From assembly GCF_000016285.1 (NCBI RefSeq), contig NC_011989.1, forward strand, positions 1,739,001-1,803,000: a stretch of 64,000 nucleotides of DNA, written 5' to 3'. A program made the translations under genes and the position numbers. Position 1 is the stretch's first letter; every line of letters starts with the position of its first letter. This document shows positions 35,281-44,103 of this stretch, one piece after another. Below the pieces are notes generated by a model. That model saw only the letters and a program-made list of their open reading frames with translations, had not been told where the DNA came from and searched no databases. Source of the stretch: Allorhizobium ampelinum S4. Its GTDB lineage: Bacteria; Pseudomonadota; Alphaproteobacteria; Rhizobiales; Rhizobiaceae.

Positions 35281-37065
35281 ATGTTGAACAAGCCCTTTCA
35301 ATCTCCCAGCACGGCCAGCTTTCTCAACAATCTGAAAGCCTCCCGGCTTCAGGCGCTGCTGCGGCGGGGCGAATTGGGTCTGGTGGTGCTGGCCGCCATT
35401 ATCGGCATACTCGCGGGTTTGTTGGTGTCGCTGGTCAGTTTCTTAAGCGCCAGCCTGCATTTTCTAATCTTCGGCGTTGAGGGCACGTTGAGTGGCAGCG
35501 GCATCACCGGACCCATCGTCCTGGGTGGCCCCATTATCGGCGGCATCATTCTCGGCGTCATTGTGTTCATTCTGTCCAAAACCCGTAAAAAACCGATGGT
35601 GGACCCCATCGAGGCCAACGCATTGCATGGCGGACGGCTGTCGCTGACCGACAGCATCATCGTTTGCGTGCAGAATATAATTTCGAACGGCTTCGGGGCC
35701 TCGGTCGGGCTGGAGGCCGGTTACACCCAGATCGCCTCCGGCTTTGCCTCCAAGCTCGGCGTCAAGCTGAAGCTGCGGCGCGGTGACTTACGGCTGCTGG
35801 TCGGCTGCGGGGCCGCCGGTGCGATTGCTGCGGCCTTCGATGCGCCGCTGACCGGTGCCTTCTATGCGGTTGAACTGATCATTGGCTCCTATACCGTTGT
35901 TACTCTGGCACCAGTGATTGTCTCGGCGCTGGTCGCCAAGATCGTTACCAGCCAGATCGGCGGGCAGGGGCTGTCCATCGATATCGGTGCGGTCGGCAAT
36001 ATTACCCCAATCGACTACCTGCCCGCCGTCATGCTCGGCATCGTCTGCGCAGGCGTTGGCATCGTGCTCATGCAGGCCGTCTCCTTCATCGAGGAAACCG
36101 CGCGCAAAAGCTTCATCTCGCAGCCCTTCAGGCCGATGATCGGCGGAATCATTATCGGCCTTCTGGCGCTGGTTTCCCCACAGGTTCTGGCCGGTGGCCA
36201 CGGCGCGCTGCATATCAACCTCAATACCCAGAGCAGCCTTTATGCGCTGGTTCTGCTGTTCGTGCTGAAATCCATTGCCAGTGCCATCTCCATCGGCTCC
36301 GGCTTTCGTGGCGGCCTGTTTTTCGCCTCGCTGTTCATGGGCGCGCTGCTTGGCAAGATCTTTGCCTTTGGTGCCATGCTGTTTCCAGTTCTGACGCTGA
36401 CGCCGGTGATTTATGCCGTGGTTGGCATGAGCGCCTTTGCCGCCGCTGTCATTGGTGGACCGCTGACCATGACCTTCCTGGCTCTGGAATTGACCGGCGA
36501 CTTTCCGATCACCGCGCTGGTGCTTGCTTCAGTCATCACGACGTCGCTGGTTGTGCGGGTGTCGTTCGGCTATTCCTTCGCCACCTGGCGTTTTCACCTG
36601 CGCGGAGAAACCATTCGCAGCGCCCAGGATGTCGGCTGGATACGAGACCTGACGGTGGCCAAGATGATGCGCGCCGATGTCCGCACCGCCAAGCTCTCCA
36701 TGGGGCTTGAGGAATTCTGCAAGCAATTTCCATTGGGCTCGACCCAGCGGGTCATCATGGTCAATGACGACGGACGCTATGCCGGTATCGTGCTTTTGCC
36801 GGAAATCTATGCCGATCCAATGGACCGCGAGGATGAGAGCCGCAGCCTGGAAACCTATCTGCGCTATACCAAGGATGTGCTTTTGCCGACCATGAACGTC
36901 AAGCAGGCCGCCGCCATCTTTGATTCGACTCAGAGCGAAGCACTGGCCGTCATGAATGATCGTGTGCAGAACCGTCCCATCGGCTTGCTGACCGAAAGCC
37001 ACACGCTTCGCCGCTACAGCGAAGAACTTGACCTCAGACGCCGTGAGGTTGCAGGCGAGTTTTAA
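35281..37065 (+). CDS. ClC-family chloride channel/antiporter with CBS domains
   Basis: This 594-residue inner-membrane protein has the ClC fold (about residues 30-430) followed by two CBS domains (about 460-585) that may sense nucleotides. The region ASVGLEAGYTQIAS holds the external gating Glu (normally GREGP), and GSGFRGGLFFASLFMGA is the GxFxP-like pore motif with Phe-Phe instead of Pro. The N-terminal selectivity motif reads GSGITGPIV. The altered motifs mean ion specificity (Cl- versus other anions) is not certain. It is likely a separate gene 34 bp after the MBL hydrolase. Confidence 0.86.
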   Translation: MLNKPFQSPSTASFLNNLKASRLQALLRRGELGLVVLAAIIGILAGLLVSLVSFLSASLHFLIFGVEGTLSGSGITGPIVLGGPIIGGIILGVIVFILSKTRKKPMVDPIEANALHGGRLSLTDSIIVCVQNIISNGFGASVGLEAGYTQIASGFASKLGVKLKLRRGDLRLLVGCGAAGAIAAAFDAPLTGAFYAVELIIGSYTVVTLAPVIVSALVAKIVTSQIGGQGLSIDIGAVGNITPIDYLPAVMLGIVCAGVGIVLMQAVSFIEETARKSFISQPFRPMIGGIIIGLLALVSPQVLAGGHGALHINLNTQSSLYALVLLFVLKSIASAISIGSGFRGGLFFASLFMGALLGKIFAFGAMLFPVLTLTPVIYAVVGMSAFAAAVIGGPLTMTFLALELTGDFPITALVLASVITTSLVVRVSFGYSFATWRFHLRGETIRSAQDVGWIRDLTVAKMMRADVRTAKLSMGLEEFCKQFPLGSTQRVIMVNDDGRYAGIVLLPEIYADPMDREDESRSLETYLRYTKDVLLPTMNVKQAAAIFDSTQSEALAVMNDRVQNRPIGLLTESHTLRRYSEELDLRRREVAGEF

Positions 37066-37109
37066 CCTCTTAGGGGGCCAAGATGATGTGGTGGGATCTT
37101 CTAGGAAAG

Positions 37110-37185
37110 TGGTGAGCGCGCAGGGATTCGAACCCTGGACCTACTGATTAAAAGTCAGTTGCTCTACCGGCTGAGCTACGCGCTC
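37110..37185 (-). tRNA. tRNA-Lys (anticodon TTT)
   Basis: On the minus strand the 73-nt cloverleaf is complete: acceptor GAGCGCG/CGCGCTC, D-arm GCTC-GAGC, anticodon stem ACTGA/TCAGT with loop CTTTTAA (TTT anticodon), and T-arm CAGGG-TTCGAAT-CCCTG. The discriminator base is A and the CCA end is encoded (37110-37112). No integrase or attachment repeat is next to it. Confidence 0.97.
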
Positions 37186-37378
37186 CCGAAGCGGAGCAAA
37201 TGCCCCTCTGGAAGTGCGCGGACCATATGCAGGGTGGTGTTTTCGGTCAACCCAAAAAAACAGCTTTTTTCACATTTTCACCAGAGGTTTTTATGGCTTT
37301 GGCAAAAAGGTGATTGGCACGTCATTGCCATCGGGGCTACCACACCGATTAAAATAGATACCGGGCGGTGAGGACATT

Positions 37379-38125
37379 GTGACGATTGCTGAAATTCCAT
37401 TTCTGACAGCGCTTGTGGCCGGGACCCTGTCCTTTCTCTCGCCCTGTGTTTTGCCGCTGGTGCCGCCTTACCTCTGCTATATGGCGGGCGTCAGCGTCGA
37501 GCAGTTTCGCGGTGAAGCGGTAGCGGTTGACCGGCGGGCGCGCTCGGCGGTGATTTTTTCGGCCCTGTGTTTCACCCTGGGCTTTGCAACGGTCTTCGTG
37601 GCGCTCGGGGCGGGCGCGTCCTCCATCGGTATGATGTTGCGTCAGCATCTTGATCTCCTGTCGAAGATTGGCGGCTTGATCATCATCGTTATGGGGCTGA
37701 ATTTTCTAGGCCTGTTTCGCATCGGGCTTTTGGCGCGCGAAATGCGCTTTGCAGGTGGCGGCAAGCCCGCGACCCTGACAGGGGCCTATGTGATGGGGCT
37801 AGCCTTTGCCTTTGGCTGGACGCCCTGCATCGGCCCTGTGCTGGGTGCTATTCTCGCGGTCGCCGCAGCCCGTGACACGGTCGGACAGGGGGCAGTGTTG
37901 CTGGCGGTCTATTCGCTGGGGCTTGCCATTCCGTTCTGGATCGCCGCTGGCTTTTCAGGGGCTTTCATGCGGTTTCTCACCCGGTTTCGCCGCCATCTCG
38001 GTCTGGTGGAAAAGCTCATGGGGCTGCTTCTGGTCGTAACCGGGCTTGCCTTCATCTTTGGTTTTGTGTCCGATCTGGCGATCTGGTTCCAGCAAAGCTT
38101 TCCGATCCTGTCACGGATCGGATAA
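37379..38125 (+). CDS. ccdA: Cytochrome c biogenesis protein CcdA (DsbD transmembrane domain)
   Basis: CcdA carries reducing power across the inner membrane for cytochrome c maturation. The 248-residue protein has six hydrophobic segments and the two conserved Cys-containing motifs LSPCVLPLVPPYL and GWTPCIGPVLGAIL, the family's redox pair. GTG 37379 has GAGG upstream at short spacing. No other ccm gene is adjacent. It is convergent with the UbiH-like gene 24 bp away. Confidence 0.9.
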   Translation: MTIAEIPFLTALVAGTLSFLSPCVLPLVPPYLCYMAGVSVEQFRGEAVAVDRRARSAVIFSALCFTLGFATVFVALGAGASSIGMMLRQHLDLLSKIGGLIIIVMGLNFLGLFRIGLLAREMRFAGGGKPATLTGAYVMGLAFAFGWTPCIGPVLGAILAVAAARDTVGQGAVLLAVYSLGLAIPFWIAAGFSGAFMRFLTRFRRHLGLVEKLMGLLLVVTGLAFIFGFVSDLAIWFQQSFPILSRIG

Positions 38126-38149
38126 GTTTTCTGTCCATCACGCCTGATC

Positions 38150-39358
38150 TCAGAATCGCGATTTGATCTTGTCGCGGATCATCTGCGGAAACGCGCCGAA
38201 GCCACAGCCCGGTGCGACGCCTTCGCGCATGGCAAAATGGCGCAGAGGCGACAGGTTTGAGAGAAGATGAATTCCTGCGGCGCGCACCATTTGCACCGGC
38301 AGGAAGGACGACAGCAGCGAGCGGTTTAAAAGATCGACGCTGGCGGTGCGGCTCCAGACATCCACCTTGCGGTGGCGATCGAAACGGTCGCCCAGCGTCG
38401 AGCCGAGCGGTTTTTGCGGCTCATGCCCGACCAAATCCTCCAGCGCCATGATGTCGCGCAGGCTGAGATTGAGGCCTTGCGCGCCGATGGGCGGGAAAGC
38501 GTGCGCTGCCTCGCCTATGAAGACAGCCCGGCCCTTGCCGTAGCGGTTGGCGCTCATGCCTGAAAGCGGCCAGGCCTGGGCCGGTGCCTCGACTGTGACT
38601 TGGCCCAGCAGAGACTGCATGCGCGCTTCGACCAGAGCGCTGAGATCGTCGAGCGGCAGGGACGTCAGCCGTTCCGCTTCCTCAGGCTCGACCACCCAGA
38701 CCAGGCTGGAATGATTGCCTTTGAGCGGCACCTGGGTGAACGGCCCGGTTTCCGTATGAAATTCGGTCGAGACATTATTGTGGGGCAGGGTGTGGGTGAA
38801 ATTCAGCACCACAGCCGTTTGCGGATAGGACCAGGTCCGCACCGCCACATTGGCCGCGCCGCGTGTCATAGAGTGCCGGCCATCGGCCCCGACCACCAGA
38901 TCGCATTCGATAACCGTGTTATCGGCAAGTGTTACGCGAGCATTGTCCTGGGAGAAATCAATGGACGCAGCCTGTTGATGCAAAACGGTAAGGTTGGATT
39001 CGCGTGCCAGGGCAGCATCGAACACATCGAGAAGATCGCTGTTTTGAAAATTATAGCCGAAGGCGGCCAGCCCGATTTCAGAACTGCGAAACGCGACGGG
39101 CGGCGCGCGCAGCAGTCGCTTTGTGCCATCGATGATCTGCATGGTCGAAAGCGCTTCGCCTTGGGATTTGAGCTCTTCCCATAGGCCGAGACGGTCAAGA
39201 AAGCGGATGGATTGATCCATCAGAGCCGCGGTGCGGCGATCTTTCGGGCGGGTATCCCCGGCAACCAACGTTACCTTGCGCCCGCGTCGGGCCAGTGCCA
39301 GTGCCGCGACGGACCCAGCCAGACCTGCGCCAATTACCGTGACATCGACCGTTTCCAT
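38150..39358 (-). CDS. UbiH/COQ6-family FAD monooxygenase
   Basis: This 402-residue protein has the Rossmann FAD motif VIGAGLAGSVAALALARRG, DLVVGADGRHS and the family-specific GEAAHAFPPIGAQGLNLSLRD. Such enzymes hydroxylate the ubiquinone ring; UbiH, UbiF, UbiI or UbiL types cannot be separated from motifs alone. ATG 39358 has GGGAG 6 bp upstream and starts the flavin domain at once; ATG 39388 adds ten residues with no such site. It is divergent from pcs. Confidence 0.87.
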   Translation of the reverse strand: METVDVTVIGAGLAGSVAALALARRGRKVTLVAGDTRPKDRRTAALMDQSIRFLDRLGLWEELKSQGEALSTMQIIDGTKRLLRAPPVAFRSSEIGLAAFGYNFQNSDLLDVFDAALARESNLTVLHQQAASIDFSQDNARVTLADNTVIECDLVVGADGRHSMTRGAANVAVRTWSYPQTAVVLNFTHTLPHNNVSTEFHTETGPFTQVPLKGNHSSLVWVVEPEEAERLTSLPLDDLSALVEARMQSLLGQVTVEAPAQAWPLSGMSANRYGKGRAVFIGEAAHAFPPIGAQGLNLSLRDIMALEDLVGHEPQKPLGSTLGDRFDRHRKVDVWSRTASVDLLNRSLLSSFLPVQMVRAAGIHLLSNLSPLRHFAMREGVAPGCGFGAFPQMIRDKIKSRF

Positions 39359-39555
39359 CGTTTTCTCCCTGCATAGGTTCATGTGCAAAATAGGGTGTCG
39401 GACGCTGAAAATCCATGGGCTTGCGTGGCGCTAGCGAATGGCATTGTGTCGCGGCATGGCGCTGGAAATCGGGTAAAGCCCGGAAGAAAGGTTGCATTTG
39501 GGGCAGATTCGGAGAATATCCCCCAACCGATCAAAGGGGTTTTTACCGGCGGATT

Positions 39556-40281
39556 ATGAAGATTTTCAACTATAAGCGCGTACCCTATGCAGAGATGCGC
39601 GCGTTCTCCGTGCATATTCTGACAGCCTCCGGCTCGTTCCTGGCATTTTTGGGCGTCGTCGCTGCGGCGGAACATCGCTTTGTCGATATGTTCTGGTGGC
39701 TTGGCCTGGCGCTGGCTGTGGATGGCATTGACGGGCCAATTGCCCGCAAGGTCAAGGTCAAGGAAGTCCTGCCCAATTGGTCCGGCGATACGCTCGATAA
39801 TATCATCGACTATGTGACCTATGTGCTGCTACCCGCTTTTGCGCTTTACCAGAGCGGTATGATCGGCCAGCCTTGGTCTTTCGTCGCTGCCGGAATGATC
39901 GTGGTGTCCAGCGCCATCTACTATGCCGATATGGGCATGAAGACCGACGAATATTTCTTCTCCGGCTTTCCAGTCGTTTGGAATATGATCGTTTTTACCC
40001 TGTTCGTCATCGATGCCTCTGCAACGACCGCGATGATTGTGGTCGGCATTTCCGTAGCGCTGACCTTCCTGCCGATCAGCTTTCTGCATCCCGTCCGGGT
40101 CAAGCGGCTGCGACCGCTTAATCTGGCGGTGTTCTTCCTGTGGTGCGGACTGGGTGGCGCGGCGTTGCTGATGCATTTCCAAACGCCGTCTTTCCTGGTC
40201 ATCCCCTTCATTATTAGCGGCATTTACCTCTATGTGATTGGTGGAATTCTCCAGGCTTTTCCGTCGCTTGGCCGCAGTTGA
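39556..40281 (+). CDS. pcs: Phosphatidylcholine synthase
   Basis: Pcs joins free choline to CDP-diacylglycerol to make phosphatidylcholine, a pathway typical of rhizobia, agrobacteria and brucellae. The 241-residue membrane protein has the CDP-alcohol phosphotransferase motif DGIDGPIAR followed by the GDTLDNIIDY metal-binding part, and about eight hydrophobic segments. ATG 39556 gives the family N-terminus (MKIFNYKRVPYAEMRAFSVH in part); the in-frame stretch from 39415 is not conserved-looking. It is a marker for the Rhizobiales assignment. Confidence 0.95.
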   Translation: MKIFNYKRVPYAEMRAFSVHILTASGSFLAFLGVVAAAEHRFVDMFWWLGLALAVDGIDGPIARKVKVKEVLPNWSGDTLDNIIDYVTYVLLPAFALYQSGMIGQPWSFVAAGMIVVSSAIYYADMGMKTDEYFFSGFPVVWNMIVFTLFVIDASATTAMIVVGISVALTFLPISFLHPVRVKRLRPLNLAVFFLWCGLGGAALLMHFQTPSFLVIPFIISGIYLYVIGGILQAFPSLGRS

Positions 40282-40382
40282 AAACAATGCTCTGCCTTAA
40301 AAACGGGCAAGACCCAAAAAATAACCTTTCCGGTAGTTGTAAGCGGCAATAAAACCGGTATCAATACGATCAGCAATCTATA

Positions 40383-40407
40383 CTTCACGCAGGGTCATGA
40401 CGTGAAG
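40383..40407. promoter_or_regulatory. Inverted repeat upstream of the BMP-type ABC operon
   Basis: CTTCACG (40383-40389) and CGTGAAG (40401-40407) form perfect 7-bp arms with an 11-bp centre, 80 bp before the first gene of the operon. The spacing of one and a half to two helical turns fits a dimeric regulator. No regulator gene is adjacent, so the protein is unknown. Confidence 0.35.
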
Positions 40408-40486
40408 GTGTTGAAATGGTTTAGGTATCCGTTTCGTCTCCTTGTTGTGGATGTTCGTCCCAACCGAGGCGGAGCAAGGGGGTCAA

Positions 40487-42049
40487 GTGTCGCATAGCAA
40501 AGAAGTAGCGCTATCTCCGCTGCTTTCGGTTCGCAGCCTGACGAAGCGATTCGGTACATTTGCCGCCTGCGATGGCATTGATCTCGACATTCTTCCCGGC
40601 GAAATCCACGCCCTCCTTGGAGAAAATGGCGCGGGGAAATCGACGCTGGTCAAAATGCTGTTTGGCGTGCTGACCCCGAGCGCTGGCGAGATCCTTTGGG
40701 ATAACCAGGGTGCCGTGGAGATTGCCTCGCCTGCGCAAGCTCGCCAGCTTGGTATAGGCATGGTCTTTCAGCATTTTTCGCTGTTTGAAGCACTGACCGT
40801 GGCTGAGAACATCGCCTTGTCCTTGGATCGTTCGGTTTCGATTGGTGAAATCTCCGAGAAGGCGCGGACCTTGTCGCTGTCTTACGGTTTGCCGCTCGAT
40901 CCTTCGGCCCATGTCGCGGATCTGTCGGTGGGCGAGCGTCAGCGGATCGAAATCGTCCGGGCATTGTTGCAAAATCCGAAATTGATCATTCTCGACGAGC
41001 CGACCTCGGTGCTGACCCCGCAGGAGGCGGACAAGCTGTTTGAAACGCTGGAAAAGCTGCGGGCCGAAGGGCGTTCAGTGCTCTATATCAGCCACCGGTT
41101 GGAAGAGGTGCAGCGCATTTGCGACCGTGCCACGGTTTTACGCCACGGTAAGGTGACAGGCACCTGCGATCCGCGTCAGGAAACCCCGTCCACGCTGGCG
41201 CGAATGATGGTAGGCGCGGACGTCATCGGTGTGACGCCGGATGCCGCCGCGCCAGTTGGTGCGGACCTACTCACTGTTCGCAATCTCAGCGTTGATGCAC
41301 GCACGCCGTTTTCCATGGCGCTGAAGGATGTGTCGCTGAACGTTCGTGCCGGTGAAATCCTCGGACTGGCGGGCGTGGCCGGTAATGGCCAGAGCGAATT
41401 GTTTGATGTGCTGTCGGGCGAATATACCGTGCGCGACCATCAAGCCATCCAGCTATGCGGCCAACCGGTTGGGCGCTTCGGTATCAACCGGCGTCGGTTG
41501 ATCGGCGCCGGGTTCGTGCCGGAAGAGCGCCATGGCCATGCCGCCGTTACCGGGCTTTCGCTGTCGGACAATCTGCTGTTGGCGCGGCATGGCTCGGATC
41601 GTGGGCGTTATGTCTCAGGTCTGTTCGGCCTGATCCGCCACAGTGCCATCAAGACCTCCACCCGACAGATTTGCGAGGCGATGGATGTGCGAAAGAGCGG
41701 TGAGGACCCTTCCGCCGGATCGCTTTCGGGCGGCAACCTGCAAAAATTCATTGTCGGGCGTGAGCTGGACCGCAAACCGGCGGTGCTGGTCGTCAACCAG
41801 CCGACCTGGGGTGTGGATGCGGGTGCGGCCAGCCGTATTCGTCAGGCGTTGATCGATCTTGCAGCGCAAGGCTCGGCGGTGGTGATCATCAGCCAGGATC
41901 TGGACGAGATTTTTGAAGTCTCGACATCGATTGCGGCGATTTCGGAGGGCAGGCTGTCGAAAGTCTATCCAAGCGGCGTGATGAACCGCGAGAAGATCGG
42001 TCTGTTGATGGGCGGCTTGCATGGTCTGGAGAATGCCGATGCGCATTGA
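40487..42049 (+). CDS. ABC transporter ATPase, BMP/nucleoside import type
   Basis: This 520-residue protein has two ATP-binding halves, like sugar and nucleoside importers. The first half has Walker A GENGAGKST, signature LSVGERQRIEI and Walker B LIILDEPTS. The second has GVAGNGQSE and LSGGNLQKFIVGREL, with Asn replacing the usual Glu-type Walker B (VVNQPTWG), a known feature of these proteins. GTG 40487 has GGGGG upstream; TTG 40442 is an alternative. Next genes encode two permeases and a BMP-type binding protein, so this is a purine nucleoside importer-like system. Confidence 0.9.
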   Translation: MSHSKEVALSPLLSVRSLTKRFGTFAACDGIDLDILPGEIHALLGENGAGKSTLVKMLFGVLTPSAGEILWDNQGAVEIASPAQARQLGIGMVFQHFSLFEALTVAENIALSLDRSVSIGEISEKARTLSLSYGLPLDPSAHVADLSVGERQRIEIVRALLQNPKLIILDEPTSVLTPQEADKLFETLEKLRAEGRSVLYISHRLEEVQRICDRATVLRHGKVTGTCDPRQETPSTLARMMVGADVIGVTPDAAAPVGADLLTVRNLSVDARTPFSMALKDVSLNVRAGEILGLAGVAGNGQSELFDVLSGEYTVRDHQAIQLCGQPVGRFGINRRRLIGAGFVPEERHGHAAVTGLSLSDNLLLARHGSDRGRYVSGLFGLIRHSAIKTSTRQICEAMDVRKSGEDPSAGSLSGGNLQKFIVGRELDRKPAVLVVNQPTWGVDAGAASRIRQALIDLAAQGSAVVIISQDLDEIFEVSTSIAAISEGRLSKVYPSGVMNREKIGLLMGGLHGLENADAH

Positions 42050-43136
42050 ACTGGAAAAGCGCGCCCGCGCTTCCGGGCTGTTTACGCTGGTCTCACCCTT
42101 GCTGGCGCTGGCTTTGACCCTGTTTTTCGGCGGGTTGATGTTTGCAGCGCTGGGCAAGGACCCGTTCTTTGCGCTTTACAGCTTCTTCATTGCGCCGCTG
42201 ACCGAGGTCTGGTCGCTGCATGAGCTGGCGATCAAGGCGGCACCGCTGATCCTGATCGCGGTCGGACTGTCGGTCTGTTATCGTTCGAACAATTGGAATA
42301 TCGGCGCGGAAGGCCAGTTCACGGTTGGGGCGATCTGCGGTTCGATCATTCCGGTGATCTTTTACGAATGGCAATCGCCGCTGCTTTTGCCGCTGATGAT
42401 GGTGATGGGCATGGTTGGTGGTGCGCTTTACGCCGCCATCCCGGCGCTGTTGAAAACCCGATTCAACACCAATGAAATTCTCACCAGCCTGATGCTGGTC
42501 TATATTGCCCAGTTCATTCTGGATTATCTGGTGCGTGGGCCATGGCGCGACCCGCAAGGCTTCAATTTTCCCCAGACCCGCGAATTCGTCACGGAGGGCA
42601 TTCTGCCTGCCATCTGGGAAGACTCAGGGCGTGCCCATTGGGGCTTTGTCTTTGCCCTGGTTGCGGCTGTCGGCGTCTGGTTGATGATGCGGTATACCCT
42701 CAAGGGCTTTGAAATCGTCGTGCTTGGCCAATCGGAACGGGCAGGGCGGTTTGCCGGGTTTTCCTCCAGGGGCATGGTGTGGTTTTCCATGCTGTTTTCC
42801 GGGGCGCTGGCCGGTCTTGCCGGGATTTCGGAGGTTTCTGGGTCGATCAATCATTTGCAGCCGTCGATTTCGCCCGGCTACGGCTTTACGGCGATCATTG
42901 TCGCGTTTCTGGGCAGGCTCAATCCACTCGGTATCATTATTGCCGGTTTGGTTCTGGCGCTGACCTATCTGGGCGGCGAGGGCGCGCAGCTGGCCATCGG
43001 CGTTTCGGATAAGGTGGCGCGGGTGTTTCAGGGGCTGTTGCTGTTCTTCGTGCTCTCCTGCGACACGTTGATTTATTATAGGATCAGGCTGGTGTTTTCC
43101 AAAACCCGCTCCTCCGTGGCAGAGGGTGCGAAATGA
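42039..43136 (+). CDS. ABC transporter permease 1 (BMP/nucleoside type)
   Basis: This 365-residue inner-membrane permease belongs to the branched-chain/ribose-type family of BPD transporters, with about ten hydrophobic segments and the conserved GAEGQFTVGAICGS and SGALAGLAGISEVSG regions. It pairs with the smaller permease next to it to form the channel. ATG 42039 is 9 bp after GGAG and overlaps the ATPase gene by 11 bp. The gene overlaps the next by 4 bp, so the subunits are translated together. Confidence 0.9.
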   Translation: MRIELEKRARASGLFTLVSPLLALALTLFFGGLMFAALGKDPFFALYSFFIAPLTEVWSLHELAIKAAPLILIAVGLSVCYRSNNWNIGAEGQFTVGAICGSIIPVIFYEWQSPLLLPLMMVMGMVGGALYAAIPALLKTRFNTNEILTSLMLVYIAQFILDYLVRGPWRDPQGFNFPQTREFVTEGILPAIWEDSGRAHWGFVFALVAAVGVWLMMRYTLKGFEIVVLGQSERAGRFAGFSSRGMVWFSMLFSGALAGLAGISEVSGSINHLQPSISPGYGFTAIIVAFLGRLNPLGIIIAGLVLALTYLGGEGAQLAIGVSDKVARVFQGLLLFFVLSCDTLIYYRIRLVFSKTRSSVAEGAK

Positions 43137-44050
43137 TCCTCGAAGCTATTCTTCTGACGGTTATCACTGCCTCAACACCGCTGGTTATCGCTGCCCTTGG
43201 CGAGCTTGTCACTGAGCGCGCCGGTGTGCTCAATCTCGGCGTCGAAGGCATGATGGTCATGGGCGCGGTTGCCGCTTTTGCGACTGCCTATTCCACCGGA
43301 TCACCGCTGCTGGGCGTGGTGGCGGGCATTGTCGCCGGGGCAGGATTTTCGCTGCTGTTTGGATTTCTGACGCTGACGCTTGTTACCAACCAGGTGGCTA
43401 CCGGCTTGGCGCTGACCATTCTGGGGCTTGGCGTCTCCGGCCAGTTGGGCGAGAGTTTTGTCGGCAAGCCCGGCGTCAAGCTCCAGGCCATTGAGTTTCC
43501 GGTACTGTCGGATATTCCCGTCCTCGGCCCTCTGCTGTTTCGGCAGGATCTGATCTTTTATCTGGCGATTGTCCTTGTCATTGGCGTCCACTGGTTCCTG
43601 TTTAAAAGCCGGGCTGGGCTGATGCTGCGGGCGGTGGGCGATAGTCCCGCGTCTGCGCATACATTGGGGCTGAAAGTTATCCGCACCCGCTATCTGGCAG
43701 TGATGTTCGGCGGTGCCTGTTCCGGTCTGGCCGGGGCGCAATTGTCGCTGGTCTATACGCCGCAATGGGTGGAAAACATGTCGGCCGGGCGCGGCTGGAT
43801 CGCATTGGCTCTGGTGGTGTTTGCCTCCTGGCGACCGGGGCGCGTGCTGGCGGGCGGCTATCTGTTTGGGGCCGTCACCATCGGCCAGCTGCATGCACAG
43901 GCTTTCGGCATCGGATTGCCGTCGCAGTTTTTATCAGCACTTCCTTATGCTGCGACCATTGTCGTTTTGATCGCGATTTCGCATAATCGGCGCACAACGT
44001 TGATCAATACACCCGCTTCTCTGGGAAAGCCCTTCGTTCCGGATCGCTGA
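43133..44050 (+). CDS. ABC transporter permease 2 (BMP/nucleoside type)
   Basis: This 305-residue membrane protein is the second permease of the importer. It has the GVLNLGVEGMMVMGAVAAF signature and AHTLGLKVIRTRYLAVMFGG, both typical of the family. About nine hydrophobic segments are visible. It begins 4 bp before the stop of permease 1 (ATGA) and is followed 53 bp later by the gene of the binding protein. Confidence 0.9.
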   Translation: MILEAILLTVITASTPLVIAALGELVTERAGVLNLGVEGMMVMGAVAAFATAYSTGSPLLGVVAGIVAGAGFSLLFGFLTLTLVTNQVATGLALTILGLGVSGQLGESFVGKPGVKLQAIEFPVLSDIPVLGPLLFRQDLIFYLAIVLVIGVHWFLFKSRAGLMLRAVGDSPASAHTLGLKVIRTRYLAVMFGGACSGLAGAQLSLVYTPQWVENMSAGRGWIALALVVFASWRPGRVLAGGYLFGAVTIGQLHAQAFGIGLPSQFLSALPYAATIVVLIAISHNRRTTLINTPASLGKPFVPDR

Positions 44051-44103
44051 CCCATCGTCTTCACTCTCATGAAACCTTCACTCTCATGCAATCAGGGGAA
44101 ATT

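Noticed and set aside
37110..37185. tRNA-Lys as an integration site for a genomic island
   Set aside because: Both flanks hold ordinary core genes, and no integrase, direct repeat of the tRNA end or composition change was seen.
39500..39550. CCCC/GGGG hairpin with TTTTT before pcs as a terminator
   Set aside because: The stem is only 4 bp and no plus-strand gene precedes it; it is more likely part of the pcs leader.
44059..44088. Direct repeat CTTCACTCTCATG (two copies, 17-bp period) before the BMP-type binding protein
   Set aside because: It is short, lies between coupled genes and has no matching known operator; it may be a simple slippage duplication.
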